A DNA stretch of 64,000 nucleotides from Ancylostoma caninum (GCA_037903475.1 JBAJFG010000501.1:1-64000); one strand, 5' to 3'. Positions 33,701 to 44,653 are shown, counted from the stretch's first letter. The notes: a model not told the origin generated them from the letters alone. Numbers and translations are program-made.

Positions 33701-36700
33701 TTTGCATCACTTATGTAGTCTTCGATAAATTGACTGCTGGCCACGCGACTGCATCGGGTTGCCGACCGGAAGGCGCAGCTTGTTGCATGCCTTATTTGGG
33801 TACTGTGTCGCTTCTCAGCACTGTGGAGCCATTCGATCAAGTAATAAAACTGATTATCATACTCAGAATAATTGGGTTGTCGAGTTCAGGTTCACGCGAT
33901 CACTGCATGTACTTTCACTAGGAGAAGCAGTAACTTCAACGCAGCTGTAAAGTATGAAATTCTGCTTGGAAGTGAGGAGTTGTGTCTAACGGCGTGCTAC
34001 GAAGAATCTGACTGCGCTTTCGTGAAGTATTATCAGGTTTGCTACATTACATCTGTACAACTCACATAAGTGCTGTTTTGCTTTCAGGGCTCATGCACTG
34101 TCTATAAGAAAGGAAGCAAAGGTCATGCCGGACATGGCAATGTGTTTGAGTTCGACCGCCAACTATCTCGCTCTTGCTCGAGACGCACGCAGATCTCCGA
34201 GCCTGCAGAGAAGTTCGAGACTATTGCGTCAGTCAACTCGGACAACAGAACATGTAGTGGATCACCCAATTCTGCAACCGCAATCAACGTTTTCCAAGGG
34301 AGAGACTCCTTACGTTTCTATTCAACTGACAAGTCAATTCTCTCGGATGGAACAGCGCCACATCGCAGGTTTCTGTAGCTATCATTAGATCTTTCTGGTT
34401 AGATTGAGAATCCAATATTAGGGTAGTTCTAAATGTTCAATAAAAATTGTTTACGAAAATTTAGAGAAGGTGTGTGCCTTCTTTTTCTCTTCCTTTTCTC
34501 TGTTTTAATGGTGTTAAGCAATTTTTTGTAGTTATTCACACAAATAATTTGGTTACATATGGAGTCAAAAGTCGCAGCGGTAGAACCAAGGAGCTGGATT
34601 CTCTTGACTCGGATTTTTTGCCCCTTGTTCACATTATAACACTCCTCAGTGATGTGTCCGGAAAAGGAAAGAACAGGCGCCTCATGTTCATCTGTTAGGA
34701 CTTGTGGTTTGGATACATTGCATGGATTGAATTTGCCGTTCTTTCTGGCATGCGTAGTTTTTAAAGCACGCGTCTTCTCATGGTTCTCATCTGGATATGG
34801 CATGTGCGAGAAATTGCTGTTGTTCAACAATACGATTTAAAGCGAGCACAGAAATTTTCTTAGATCTTGATCCAATCGTGATCCAATCGATTGTGAGGTC
34901 AATTTTGCAATAGCAGATCACTCGCATCCACGTCACTGCTAGAGCATGCATGTGGCAAGAAAAGAGTTCATCGCCCCTGTGGAAGCTGATCGCCTTCTCT
35001 AGTTGTAGAAACAGTGTGAGAGGCGAGTAGACGCAGAGTGAGATGGTCGAGGTAGCAATTGAATAGACTCGACTCGGCAGCCGATGCGTTGTATGTGCTT
35101 CTCCCGGAAAATGGGTCGCCAACATATTCTCTTGCCATTTGCCTTGCCGAGGACGACAAATTTTACAGTGTACAGCTTCAGACGCTTTAGCGGCGAAATT
35201 GGTGTAAGATACATCACGAACTTGTTTTCTAGATCCAGTTATTGGTACTCAAACCTCAAGTTACGATTGATAAGTCACGATATACGGCGATCTCGGGCAG
35301 TTCACTTTCCACGAAGCTAGAATTTTTGTTACGGATATCCCTGACGCTCATCAGGAAGGTATAACTCAATTGTTTCATATTTAGATTGTTGTTTGCAACG
35401 AATCCTCAGAATCACTGCACGTCGATTCCTGTCTTCACCAGAGCCAGTGAGCATTTGTTGTCATTCTTTCTCACGCGTTTATGACAAAAGTTTGAAGCAA
35501 AACTTAAATGCATTCAAACGGTTTTATTGATAAGCTTGGCTTGGTTATGGTCATCCGGTAGAAAGAGTCAACCAGAATAGCCCCAGATTGTTGCAAAAGT
35601 TTCTCGCCACTTTTGAATACTTTAGAAATTGCTTGCCTCCTTCAGTACAAGTTACATTAAATCGATAGTTGAACTATCTACAACTTATGCATTTTTCAAC
35701 CATGCTGCGGATACCGCTTGTACAGGAAGTTTGGGATTTTGATGCGAGAAACTCATGGAACCACTTTTTACATTGATGGGAATAATTGAACTTTCCGTCT
35801 AGCGGATGAGCGGGTAGCAACAAAAACAGATAGTAATGTGTTGATACCAAGTGTTCAGAAGACGATTGCTGGGCCAAAACGTCCCATTCTACATTCAGGA
35901 GTTTTTGTTAGGACACTCTCCCTGTGGCGGACGAGCGTTTTGCAAAGGATGTAAAACTTATCTCGTTTTCCACAAAGAGCGTAAGCGACACAACACGGTT
36001 GCCTTCAGAAGACTTCGGCGGTGACAATGGAGTTCGTTGGAAGCTTTCAATTCTTTATTCCTTTAAAGTTTCACTAAACTCTGAGCTACTGATGATGAAA
36101 ATCTGTCCTTGTCGCCGGAATCCTAGAGTCGTCGCGTCCAAGCCGTGGGCACTTCCACTCATATTACCAAGCGAGTGCCAAATTAGAATTAGTGTACATA
36201 TTGCGTACTTACAGTTTTTCTCAAAAGTTCTTGCCTCACGCTGAACTGCTCGTTAGCTTAGCCATGTCGCACCACGTATGATAATGTATAGGTAAAGCGG
36301 CGCGACTCAGCAGAGGGGCGGTGAAGCGTGGGGCAAGTTTTTACGAGAAAAGTTTGTTGGTAAATTGTTGATCAACCTTCTTGTACAGAGTGCGGCAAAA
36401 ACTTTTGGACAGGCATAATCGTTCGCCAAAAAAATGAGGAAGGGTTTGGGAGAAAGGAATTATAATTATTCGTTCATGGCTTGGTTGTGAATGTAAATAC
36501 AATTTTTGAATTTGAAGACACCTGCACTGGTAGTGACAGAGACTTGTGGAAGCAAAGGTGTCAAGTCGAGTCATGCTCGCAGGTATTTTTTGCCATTGCT
36601 TTTCTATCACTTTGAGAAGAGGCTCCAGCGTCATGTAGGGAAAGCCCTCCATTAAAGGACCCAGAATAAACTTCGAAAATTCCCGGAAACTAGCCGAGTA

Positions 36701-37883
36701 CCACCAGAGTTATCGTTCGTCTCCCATTAGACCATGGTCAGAAATACGTGGAAATCGCATTTTCACTAATCGTTCCCTTCTCTCATTCTAGGGCGACTTC
36801 GTGCTTCTTTTATGCTATAAACTATTCTATAGCTATCAGTGTGCTAATATCGCCTGAATTGATCATTTTTCTCAACTTCAAATATCGCGATGAACAGTCG
36901 CATATTGCGGTCCTACACCCTTGATGAATTCCTATGTATTTTCTAGAATCCAAAGAGCCTTTATATGGCTCCAGAAACATTTAGACTGTTTGAAAATTTC
37001 AGTAAATCTATGGTTATCTTTGGAAACGCTGGAGGCTCGGACTCGACGAACGTAGGATTCCGACGCCCGACGCCAAAGACAATACTTCATCATCAGAAGT
37101 TCAGTGGGACCCGGAAGAAACTGTCCAAACTGCGTCCAAAGAACTTCATTGTCACTTCGAAAGTCCAGTGGACTACAGTCCGTTTTGCGTTGCTGACGCT
37201 TTTTGTGAAAAAAACTTGACAAGGTTCACTTTCTTCGCAAAAACGCTCGTCCATGCACTGCGAGGGAGACCAAGCAAAAACTCCTGAACTTAAAATGGCA
37301 CGTCATGGCCCAGCAGTTTGTCCAATGGTACAAACCAAGTTCACTTTTCGTCTCCACGATAGAATTTGAATAGAGAATGTACGAGTTGTTCAAGCAGATC
37401 AAGAAAAACCATGACACACAGCATTATATCGGGTAGCAGGAACGAGATCATGTCCGGTGTACTTGCAATGACATACGAAGAAAACTCACACACCAAAACA
37501 AATTACTAGGTTTTTTGCCTCTTGGTACTTGTGTACAAATACAGTTTGCATCCAAATCGACCAAAATATGCGCTCATTCCCATAACGAAAAATGATTAAT
37601 TTACTTCCGATAACGACACTTAATCTGGAGAGGATTCATTTCAGATCACAGACGACTGTACTTTGGAAGTGTCTACAACGTGACTGGCTATATTTTCATG
37701 AATGCATTTGCGTTCGCGGAACCATGCACGTGTGGCTCAAACGCTTGTTGTGGAACATTTATGATCAAGGAGTTCCTGCCAGCGAGCGACTCTTACGCTT
37801 ATACAAGCACAACCCAACTAGCGGGCAAGACGCCTTCTGATATTGATCAGATATTCTACATTGTCAATGCGGAAATTACATAG
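27729..37883 (+). CDS. gene A: secreted cysteine-rich protein with PAN/apple-like module, five exons
   Basis: Exons by splice signals, phase and comparison with gene B: 27,729-27,782; 33,890-34,036; 34,088-34,368; 35,385-35,446; 37,645-37,883 (TAG). About 260 residues. Exon 1 encodes a signal peptide core (FNLLILIICLG) with likely cleavage after VHA. Exons 2-3 hold a PAN/apple-like module: CTFTRR, LLGSEELCLTACYEESDCAF, GSCTVYK and FEFDRQLSRSC. Exon 3 ends with LRFYSTDKSILSDGTAPHR. Exon 5 has NVTGYIFMN (an N-glycosylation sequon) and the cluster PCTCGSNACC, then AGKTPSDIDQIFYI. The mature chain has twelve cysteines. PAN modules bind proteins or sugars, so an extracellular role is likely; the C-terminal half was not recognised. 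A decayed mariner and other repeats lie in its introns. Confidence 0.75.
27886..28770 (+). pseudogene. mariner transposon relic in intron 1 of gene A
   Basis: The terminal repeats TTAGGAAGGTAAG and (reverse complement) TTAGGGTGGTAAG lie inside TA dinucleotides at 27,884 and 28,771. The 3' half reads as mariner transposase over several frames: YYKLLLQTH, TYANQLQKV, HDDARPNLDKES (second catalytic Asp region), LEELGWITIPHPPYS, FPSD and a C-terminal VDEVERAVSDFF. About 885 bp versus about 1.3 kb for a complete mariner; the N-terminal DNA-binding region is missing. It shares its short 5' segment with the relic at 5,900-6,343. Gene B lacks it at the same place. Confidence 0.8.
28945..29200 (+). repeat. 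intron 1 block shared by genes A and B
   Basis: Corresponds to about 45,085-45,260; shared words include GAGCCT.TTG.A.TTT.GT.TTTC and ATCATATTGTAATGA-like ends. A possible 50-bp exon (after TTGCAG at 28,947) keeps an open frame in both but does not fit the phase of exon 1, so it is not included in the gene models. Confidence 0.45.
29201..30059. other. intronic sequence of gene A, unassigned
   Basis: No exon matching gene B was found. One 109-codon plus-strand frame at 29,343-29,672 has no recognisable motif. Confidence 0.4.
30060..30545. repeat. 120-bp tandem repeat, about four copies
   Basis: The unit carries TTATTGATTTATTGATTTTATTG, GTGCTGCAAGTTTAGCG, CACCACGCTGATCACGAATC and GGCCACTTTGCACC. 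The first-base landmarks recur at exactly 120-bp spacing (30,180; 30,300; 30,420). It lies in intron 1 of gene A. A 176-codon frame across it is a repeat artefact. Confidence 0.9.
30589..30790. mobile_element. foldback MITE, copy 1
   Basis: 202 bp with inverted arms of about 45 bp: TACAGGAAGCTCCAAATGTC at the left and its complement ending at 30,790, pairing through CGCAGTCAAGAGGGCGTGGCC. The same family occurs at 56,030-56,189. Non-coding. Confidence 0.85.
30800..33419. other. intronic sequence of gene A with two unexplained open frames
   Basis: Plus-strand frames at 31,457-31,747 (96 codons) and 32,711-33,064 (117 codons) have no shadow on the other strand that is better. The second follows a TTTGTAG acceptor-like site and includes CRCSTDDFLAEM and FELGSEMCG. 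Neither has a counterpart in gene B and no family was recognised. They may be exons of a nested gene or chance. Confidence 0.25.
33420..33575 (+). mobile_element. Helitron-like 3' terminus, second copy
   Basis: CCACATCCACACTTTCTAG precedes a hairpin GCGTCCC-gta-GGGGCGC that ends in TAG followed by T. The last 23 bases differ by one base from the copy at 9,592-9,614 (opposite orientation), and the preceding 30-40 bases are also similar. The 5' boundary is unknown. Confidence 0.45.
34369..34445 (+). promoter_or_regulatory. intronic stop and AATAAA after exon 3 of gene A
   Basis: If the GT donor at 34,369 is not used, the frame reads two more residues and stops at TAG (34,376). AATAAA follows at about 34,439. 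A short isoform ending in HRRFL could therefore be made by intronic polyadenylation. Gene B conserves the same stop but shows no AATAAA nearby. Confidence 0.4.
35583..36250 (-). pseudogene. mariner relic in intron 4 of gene A
   Basis: Minus-strand reading near 35,877-35,674 shows a decayed mariner C-terminus (HPLDGKFNYSHQCKKWFHEF, then LASKSQ), where the last catalytic Asp region is altered. Terminal-repeat-like TTGTTGCAAAAGTTTCTCGCC lies at 35,590. The same relic, in the same orientation and place, is in gene B (51,334-51,960). Confidence 0.6.
36965..37425 (+). pseudogene. mariner relic, opposite orientation, gene A intron 4
   Basis: The same sequence as the relic at 35,583-36,250 but inverted: shared words CAGGAGTTTTTG..TGG and CGACGAGCG-like segments, and the LRGRPSKNS reading. 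Multiple stops. Together with the first copy it forms a large imperfect inverted repeat inside intron 4. Confidence 0.5.
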
Positions 37884-37999
37884 AAGCACTTTGTTTGCTA
37901 TCCACAAATTTTTAGGCAATTCAGTATCATATTAGAACGCATCGCTTGTGCAACAGCGATAATGTAGTTTTTTCTTCTCATCGGTTCAAACATATTACA

Positions 38000-38600
38000 A
38001 AGTATCGCACCGGTGCGGAAGACTTTCTGAGGACCCTCGGAAGGCTTGGTTTGTAGAGCGCTATCAGAAGTGCCATCTCTGGCAGACTTGTTCTCCCTCT
38101 ACTCATACAAAGTATCGCACCCATGCGTAGGACTACTGCAGGGCACCCGGAGGACTTCGTCAAGAGACCCGGTTTGTTACAGACCGCAAGTCCCGGTTTA
38201 GTCCTCCGCAGGTCCCGGTACCCTCCTCCCCATGTCCCGAAATGAGGATTCTTGAACAAAATTTATCATTCCCACCACCGCTCGAGGATATCGAACTTAC
38301 CCACCGATTATTTACCACTGCTCATCGATCGCTTCACAATCCACTGCTTCACCTTTGCTGCATCCGTGCCCACAGCCGAGATGCTAGTCGAGACACTAAT
38401 GTTCTTATCGCGGTGCCTTTTCAAGAGAAGGGAGTGGTACAGAATATTATCTACACCGACCAGGGCCTAACGTTGAATATGAACTACAGCACGCTGATCG
38501 GTGTAGATAATCTACCAAAAACAACCGATTGCATCATCGATTACACCAATCTCATTGATTCTTCAATATTTTTGCCCAGGGGTAGCTGACGACATCTCTG
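38000..38600 (+). repeat. downstream block duplicated after both genes
   Basis: Corresponds to 56,465-56,960. Shared landmarks: AAAGTATCGCACC, GAGGACT, CCACCGAT..TTTACCA, CGTTGAA and GACATCTCTGTTGGGT. A 115-codon frame here aligns loosely with the frame at 56,581-56,826, but the similarity is explained by DNA duplication. Coding status is unproven. Two AAAGTATCGCACC copies lie about 110 bp apart at 37,996 and 38,107. Confidence 0.6.
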
Positions 38601-40140
38601 TTGGGTAGTTAGATTAGCTGAATATAAATTTAACAACAGTTTGGTACAAGATTACCCATACATGGATCTTGCTGAGTTCCCAATTTCGATCACAAGGCAA
38701 TGTGTACAGGGAGTATATGTGCTTTTCTAATGTGCTGAGCACAAATATGTCGAGCATTTTGCAACAAAGCAGCGGCTCATTGATTGTTTATTGATTTTTT
38801 GATTTTATTAATCTTCGTTCAGGGGCACACTGAAGGAATGATACAGTACCACATTGAGTCCGGAGAAGCGGAAACGATTATCCGCCCTTTAAAGGCAGCA
38901 CCCACGGAAATTTCCGACTCGAGATTTCGGCACAATTCGGGGAACCGCGTGCGCTGAACACTGCTACAATGCAGAAAACAGTCGAAACCTCCGAAATCCT
39001 CGTTTCCTCAAACCTCTCGCTCATCGATTTCGAGTAGATAGGGCCGACTTGCGCGACCTTTTGGATGTGGACCGATCTAAAAAAGTCGATAACGCTGCTT
39101 TCTTTGTCGGTTGTTTTGTTGGCAAAATCGATCTTTTGCACTGTTTTGCAATGTTTCCGGGCTGATGGAAGGAAATAAATCTTAAAAAATATTGCATGTT
39201 TAGTCGAGATGTCGAAAAACACTAATAAATTCTGAAATGATCCCAATACAATGAAAGAATTCAAAATTGAAATAACTGACGAAAATTAGGTTACACTAGT
39301 AACCAAACAAGTGGACTTGTAGTAAAATAACAAGTAGAAATTTTGCTGTGGTAAGTAATGCTAAAAGGGGGAGCTAACGAGTGAAAAAGAGCTTTATAAT
39401 CACAAGAAAAGAAATGGGTGCCCACTAAATCAGCTGGCAGCAACAGTCCGCTGCCGCTGCAACTCGATCGAAGGACCCCACCGTGGTCCTACTGATCTAG
39501 GATCTTGGACTATCAATTCATTATATCTTAAGAACGGTTGAGTTTTTCGTGCTATTCTTCTGTAGAATTGTTTGGACAGTTGTTAAGGTTCCAAAAAGAT
39601 CAAGTCAAAAAACGAGCGCAACGATTAGTTCCAAAATATACTATTAGCTTGATGCAAAATAAATGGCGCGTTTTTGTGTTGACTTCATTTTCTCCCATAA
39701 CCTTAATGAACTGAAACCTAGGGGACCGATATAATTCCTATGACTAGCAGGTATCATTGCTCATTGTACGAGCAGGTCCCTGAGGTCCTGCATAGAGAAC
39801 TCGGAAAACTGAGAAGCGAAAAACAACAAAATTTTCACCTCAGGTCGTCACGTTTGGCAAATCTTCCATCGTGGGATAGAGAATTTGGTAATGGGGAAAA
39901 GTGGCAGGAAAAGTGGCAGGAAGCCACCTTGGAAGCAAATTTAGGCCAAAAGTTGGGGTGCAGAAAATGAGCTTTCGAGCATCTCGAGCGCTTTTCCAAC
40001 TGACCGCTAGCGACTTTTTGGAACAAATAATAGCAAAAAGTATTGTTTTATGTGCATATGCTCTTTCCAAAAAACAGCTTCAAAGGATCACCCTCCTAGA
40101 ATCCTAGAAATAACGAGGAAAATGCATCGAAAAGTCAGAT
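38601..40140. other. intergenic sequence with a TTAA-MITE half
   Basis: TTAAAGGCAGCACCCACGGA at 38,889 matches the terminal repeat of the MITE at 58,481-58,910, but the partner end is not seen. The rest is unassigned. A local duplication of AAAAGTGGCAGG occurs at 39,897-39,920. Confidence 0.5.
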
Positions 40141-40233
40141 CTCATGTTCGACCATCTTTGAATCTCGGCATTGTGGAGCGTTCGTCAGTAGGATTAGCTT
40201 GAGCAGTCGACCAAGATTGTTACTTAACTTTAT

Positions 40234-40275
40234 TTCGGCTAACGTTTCGGCGTCTTCGCCTTCGTCAGAGCCTAG
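40234..40275 (-). ncRNA. hammerhead-ribozyme-like motif in the Penelope 3' region
   Basis: On the minus strand: GGCT, then the core CTGACGA, an A, stem II GGCG-AAGA-CGCC, then GAA, the self-complementary ACGT, T, and AGCC pairing with GGCT as stem I. The core elements CUGANGA and GAA are present. The extremely short, self-complementary stem III resembles minimal type I hammerheads described in Penelope-like elements. One extra A precedes stem II. Confidence 0.45.
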
Positions 40276-40583
40276 AAAGTCAAAGTCATATGCAATCTAC
40301 CCCCTCAAACACCTCATCATGCTACAAGATATCAACTTAACAAAAAGATAGGATCAGAAACAAGCGTAAGGAAGTAGATCAATATCATGCTCACCTTCGT
40401 AACCATAAGCCGCGATTTCAGCGAACCACCTGGCGTCAGAGTTGAGCCGCTACTACAAACAAATAGGTGCCCCCCATCTGACTACGTAGATCAAAACCCG
40501 CAAAGGGCTTGATAGGGCGCCATCTCGTTCGTCACAGCTATGCATTCTTCCTTGCGATTCATTTTTCGGTTTTTAGCTGAGAT

Positions 40584-40949
40584 TCAAAACGCTTCCAAAG
40601 TTTTGCGAGCTGGAATTTCGGGTTCATATTCAAGATTCAAGATCGTAACTGCCATTTTGATGGGTGCGTTTACATGACAATGGCTGCGATGAGCCCCCAG
40701 AGGAGTGCAAGACTTGCATTTAAGGAGGCCATCCAGGTGTTCCTTGATCCGAATGCACAGTGGCCTCCCAGTCTCGCCGATGTACTTAGCCCCACATGTT
40801 TGGCATGTGATTAGATAGATTACACCTGAGACCATGCAGTCCCCCTGCCTACCGAAAGGGCAGATAATGCAATTAAGGGTTCTATAGAGCCGATCATAGA
40901 GCCGATTTCGCACCAGTTGCTGTATGAGGTTCGCTGGCGGTATATCCAC
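40584..40949 (-). pseudogene. GIY-YIG endonuclease of the Penelope-like element
   Basis: 121 codons with a CIICPFG..DCMVSG Cys motif, GVIYLITCQTCGAKYIGETG (the GIY and YIG strands) and RIKEHL with the expected Arg and Glu-His. This domain cuts target DNA for insertion in Penelope-like retroelements. It is in a different frame from the reverse transcriptase fragment, with about 125 bp between. Confidence 0.88.
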
Positions 40950-41073
40950 GACTCTGACGGCGTCTTGGAGGTCGGCTTGGTGTAGGCTTACCCTAACTGC
41001 ATTGCTGACTGCATCAAAGATGAAAGGGAAACAGAAAGGTATCTTAGAAGCGCTGTCCCTTTGGTTATTGCTG

Positions 41074-41562
41074 TTACTGCCCCAGCTGACCTTGCCTTAG
41101 ATGACCCCTTGCCAGATACCCATTAGACTTTGCTATGTGTGCCGCTAGTCCCAGTGAAGCAATGCGCACATTTGCATCCGATGACACCCTTGCTGCTGTC
41201 CTAAACATGTTACCAATGATAGCCTTTTTGGTGCTTCGTGGGTGTGCCGAAAGGTAGTGGAGCAAGATGTTTTTACTGCTGGGTTTCCTGTACCATCTGG
41301 TTTTCCATGTGCCATCAGACAGATATACCTGAACATTGAGGAAAGCCAGCCAATTATCCTTGGGTTGCTCCCTTGTAAACTTGATGTTAGGATATTGTTG
41401 GTTAAGAAGATTGAAGCAGGTGTCTACTTCTGATTGGGTAGGACACACAATGCAACAATTGTCAATGTAGCGGCAGTACAGAAGTGGTCTTCTTTCCAGT
41501 ACGGGGTTTTCCATTTTAGACATGAAAGCAACAGCCAGTGTGGGTGCTAGCCTTTGCCCCAT
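41074..41562 (-). pseudogene. Penelope-like reverse transcriptase, C-terminal part
   Basis: The frame upstream reads QIRGLA before MGQRLAPTLAVAFMSKME, the block before the catalytic centre in Penelope-like elements. Next comes CRYIDNCCIVC, where YVDD is expected, so the second Asp is Asn here. Then comes the thumb region NIKFTREQPKDNWLAFLNVQ and WKTRWYRKPSSKN. An in-frame stop just upstream and the missing N-terminus show that it is not functional. Confidence 0.85.
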
Positions 41563-41590
41563 AGCTAAACCCCGAATTTGCCTATAGTAC

Positions 41591-42015
41591 TACCCTGACC
41601 TACGGAAAATGGCCCAGTTAAGACATTCCCCCAGAAGCGTCATCACCTGCCCTATTCGCACAGAAAAAAAGATGACAAATAAGATCACATAATATTGAAT
41701 TGAATATTTTTTTCTAACAAGAAGAGAGCTAGTCCTCGGAAGAAGCCGTGGTCAAGTCGAGCAAAGTTTGTCCAGTATACTGATTGGTAGGTGGATTTCC
41801 ATCCCTGCCCTCTGGTGCAGGCAGCTTTGGTTTGCTAATAGTGCTTGGAAATTGACAAATTTTTTATGGTCCAACTATAAAAAGTTCGTTGATCGAATCA
41901 TTTTTAGTACCTGATACTAGCTATTATATGTAGTGTTGTGGACGTCAACCTCACTGTTTATTCAGGCCCAACTTGACAACTATCCGCTGCCGCAACAGCT
42001 CCCAGGGCTCGTTAT
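41591..42015. other. unassigned sequence
   Basis: Nothing recognised. Confidence 0.4.
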
Positions 42016-42127
42016 CCTGTAGCCACATCCAGTATAATTGACCGTGAGAAGGAAAAGACAGCGGGTATATACATATATCCGCTGTCTTTTCTTTCTCACG
42101 GTCACATATATTGGATGCGGCTACAGG
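42016..42127. repeat. 112-bp foldback with 49-bp arms
   Basis: Arms 42,016-42,064 and 42,079-42,127 match at 44 of 49 positions by eye (CCTGTAGCC at the rim; GACCGTGAGAA and AAAAGACAGCGG inside). The 14-base loop is AT-rich. A transcript would form a long hairpin. Confidence 0.9.
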
Positions 42128-42585
42128 CAGGGTAAAGCGCAGGTGCGATATTTCAAAGCTACCTATCCAGTGGAGAAATGCGAAAAAACAAAAGGGGCGG
42201 TTACGTACGGGGTCCGGGACGGAGGAAGAAACTGGAGTGTCGTAGTGCTTTCAATCATTGTGTAATGATTCCTTGCAGGTATCGTCGGCTTCTATTCAGG
42301 AAAATCCTCTACGGTCTCTGTTCCTACTTCAGAAATTTCTCGTCACAATAAATCGGTATAGAAATACAGAGTGGTAGTAGTAAATAATGGTCACAGTATT
42401 CGAAAGAAGTAGTATGTAATTGCCAGGCAAAGGAGAAATATCGAATTTTCTAACTTTCACTCCAATTGTGCAAATGGTGGGCCTTCAATTGGTTCAATAT
42501 TGCAAAAATTGCACCGAGGTCCAGCTGAAATCTCTTACGGAGCTATTCCGCGTTCTTATGCGATTCCGCGCTCCATTGCGCAAGT

Positions 42586-42676
42586 GATTACTGTAGCTTC
42601 CACAGGAGTGTTTGTGGGGAGGGTGCGTGTATCGCACCTGTATCGCACCGTCCCTGTGGTGGACGCTACAGTAATC
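42586..42676. repeat. foldback with ~21-bp arms
   Basis: GATTACTGTAGC-TTCCACAGG at 42,586-42,606 pairs with CCTGTGGTGGACGCTACAGT at 42,653 onward, with a 3-base insertion. The loop contains ATCGCACCTGTATCGCACC, an 11-bp direct repeat. Confidence 0.8.
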
Positions 42677-42699
42677 GGAAAAAGCGGAGAGAAACGCGT

Positions 42700-44300
42700 T
42701 AAGCGTGGAGATTGTGAGAGTGAGCGAGAGAAGGCAGGCAAATAAGAGAGTGCACACCGCGAGAAGACCTGGGCGGCTAGAAAAATCGATGGATAATGCC
42801 TGTCTGCGTGATTGCTGATTATCTCGTTACCTTCAGGTTGGTTTTTTTCCATTTTGGAAAGTTTCTTTTGAAACATTCTTGTTTGAAATGGTTCCTTGGT
42901 CTTCAGAGTGGCTATTCACAATAAGTTTAAGTTCGCGAAACATTCAGTTGCGCGATGGAATTGGAATGCTTGCAAAAAATGGTCTTGATCGGATTTAAAA
43001 GTTTTGAACCCAACAATTTTCTGCAAGTAATTCAATTCCACCGATGTTGCGTGAACCCAAGCTACTAGGAATGCGGCAGTTGAGGACAAATTACTAGTTG
43101 CAATCTACTTTTTATTTTTCAGTTACCCTGGGTACTTGGGGAGAACCAATGTGAAATCGCCCACGTCGAAACCGCCCTTGTTTTCTTTCTAAAGGCTTTT
43201 TTCATGCAATGTACTGAAACTTACAAATCGTGCTTTGCATGAGGTCGAAGGATGAAGATCTCACAATTAAGACATGCGTGCTCATCCAAAACGTGGTCTT
43301 TTAAATCAATAGTTCTATACCAGCAATGGTCAAGTTAGTCAAATCTATGCAAAAATCATGCATACCCATGCGTGCGACTAAGAAAATCGTGGTTTTTTCG
43401 TTCTGCATCGGATTTGCATCGGGGTTCTGCATCACAATTGCATCGAATTTTGAAGAGGTATAGGTTCTCCACGAGTATGCATGGGTTTTGCATAGATTTG
43501 AACATTGGTGCTATAGAACAATTGGTTGAAAAATTGCACGAGCACGCATGTCTCAATCGTGGGATTTGCATCTTTCATTCTCATGCGAAACACTTCTGTT
43601 TCCTGTGTAGGTGGGCGTAGCCGAGAGTTTATGAAAATCGAACGGCGGGACGTACTTGAAGCCGGCGAATCGCACCTTGTGCTTTGCCCTGGCTACAGGG
43701 TAACGATGACCTGGAAGCTGCAGCGGTAGCGGATAGATGTCAAGGTGGGCCTCTAAAATCGGTGGGGTTTGACGTCCACAACCACTCTGCTGTCCAATAT
43801 AGCTCATCCATCTACCGGTTCATTTCTTAGCACAAGTGCGGTATATCGGCGAGAGACAACAAAAAACGAAGATGGAGTAGATCATGAGTCGTTTCCAAGT
43901 GGAAATCAACCGGGAAATGATATCCTGTAGAAGAACGAGTGTATTCACATATCCGCGGATATGTTTTATTTGGATAGCAAATTCACTATAACACATCGCA
44001 TATCCGTTAGAGTCCGTTTATCCGACCGGATTAAGTTTATTAGATACGGGCCCTGGTTTATCATAACGCTCAATTCGCAGCTTTTTTATAACCATAGATG
44101 AACTCCTTGAGAAAATGATGTTCAACGGATCGATTAGCTACACGATTTCGAGTTGTATTTGTTTTAACGGCTTTGCGGTTGCATCCATATAGTATTACAA
44201 TGAAACGATTTTTGATCATCGCGTATTTCACAAAAATTGCTCTCCAACAAAAATGTTCACGTGTCTTAGCCATCATTTTTCTCTTCAAATCAACTGGCAC
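42700..44300. other. unassigned intergenic sequence
   Basis: No gene recognised. An inverted pair CAAATCTATGCAAAA / TTTTGCATAGATTTG (about 43,338-43,353 and 43,483-43,499) encloses a TGCAT-rich segment. CGGATATG / CATATCCG words recur at 43,950-44,010. Confidence 0.45.
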
Positions 44301-44653
44301 ATGCTGATTTTACTGGCAGCGAACAAAAACTGTTGCCAGGACTTCGTCCACATCGGAGACGATAAAAAACTTGACTGATGGACCCCGTCAACGCAACCGC
44401 TTGTAGTAGCTATGTGAGCATGGCGACAGTTGCACTTAGCTGCTCTCATAGCTTCTCGTTGAATTTTCTCGACGTTTCATCTTACCACACGACACTCACT
44501 GTTTTTAGCTTCACTGTTTTCTGATGTGAGCCTGTGTTCACACCTACTAGAGAAATATGCAGTGTGACACATAAAGGGATAAAGCTGTATTGAGTAGTCC
44601 AGCGAGTTTCTTGAATCTACCATTCTCGAATCGAGCTGCTTAGCTAATTAAAG

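Larger units (their letters stand above)
40141..41590 (-). mobile_element. 5'-truncated Penelope-like element
   Basis: Minus-strand order: end of a Penelope-type reverse transcriptase (41,562-41,074), a GIY-YIG endonuclease (40,949-40,584), and a 3' region with a hammerhead-like motif (40,234-40,275). The upstream two thirds of the reverse transcriptase are missing, as is usual for 5'-truncated retroelement copies. Confidence 0.85.

Noticed and set aside
38242..38589. 115-codon frame after gene A as a separate gene
   Set aside because: Its resemblance to 56,581-56,826 is explained by duplicated DNA; the frames diverge and neither has motifs or splice support.
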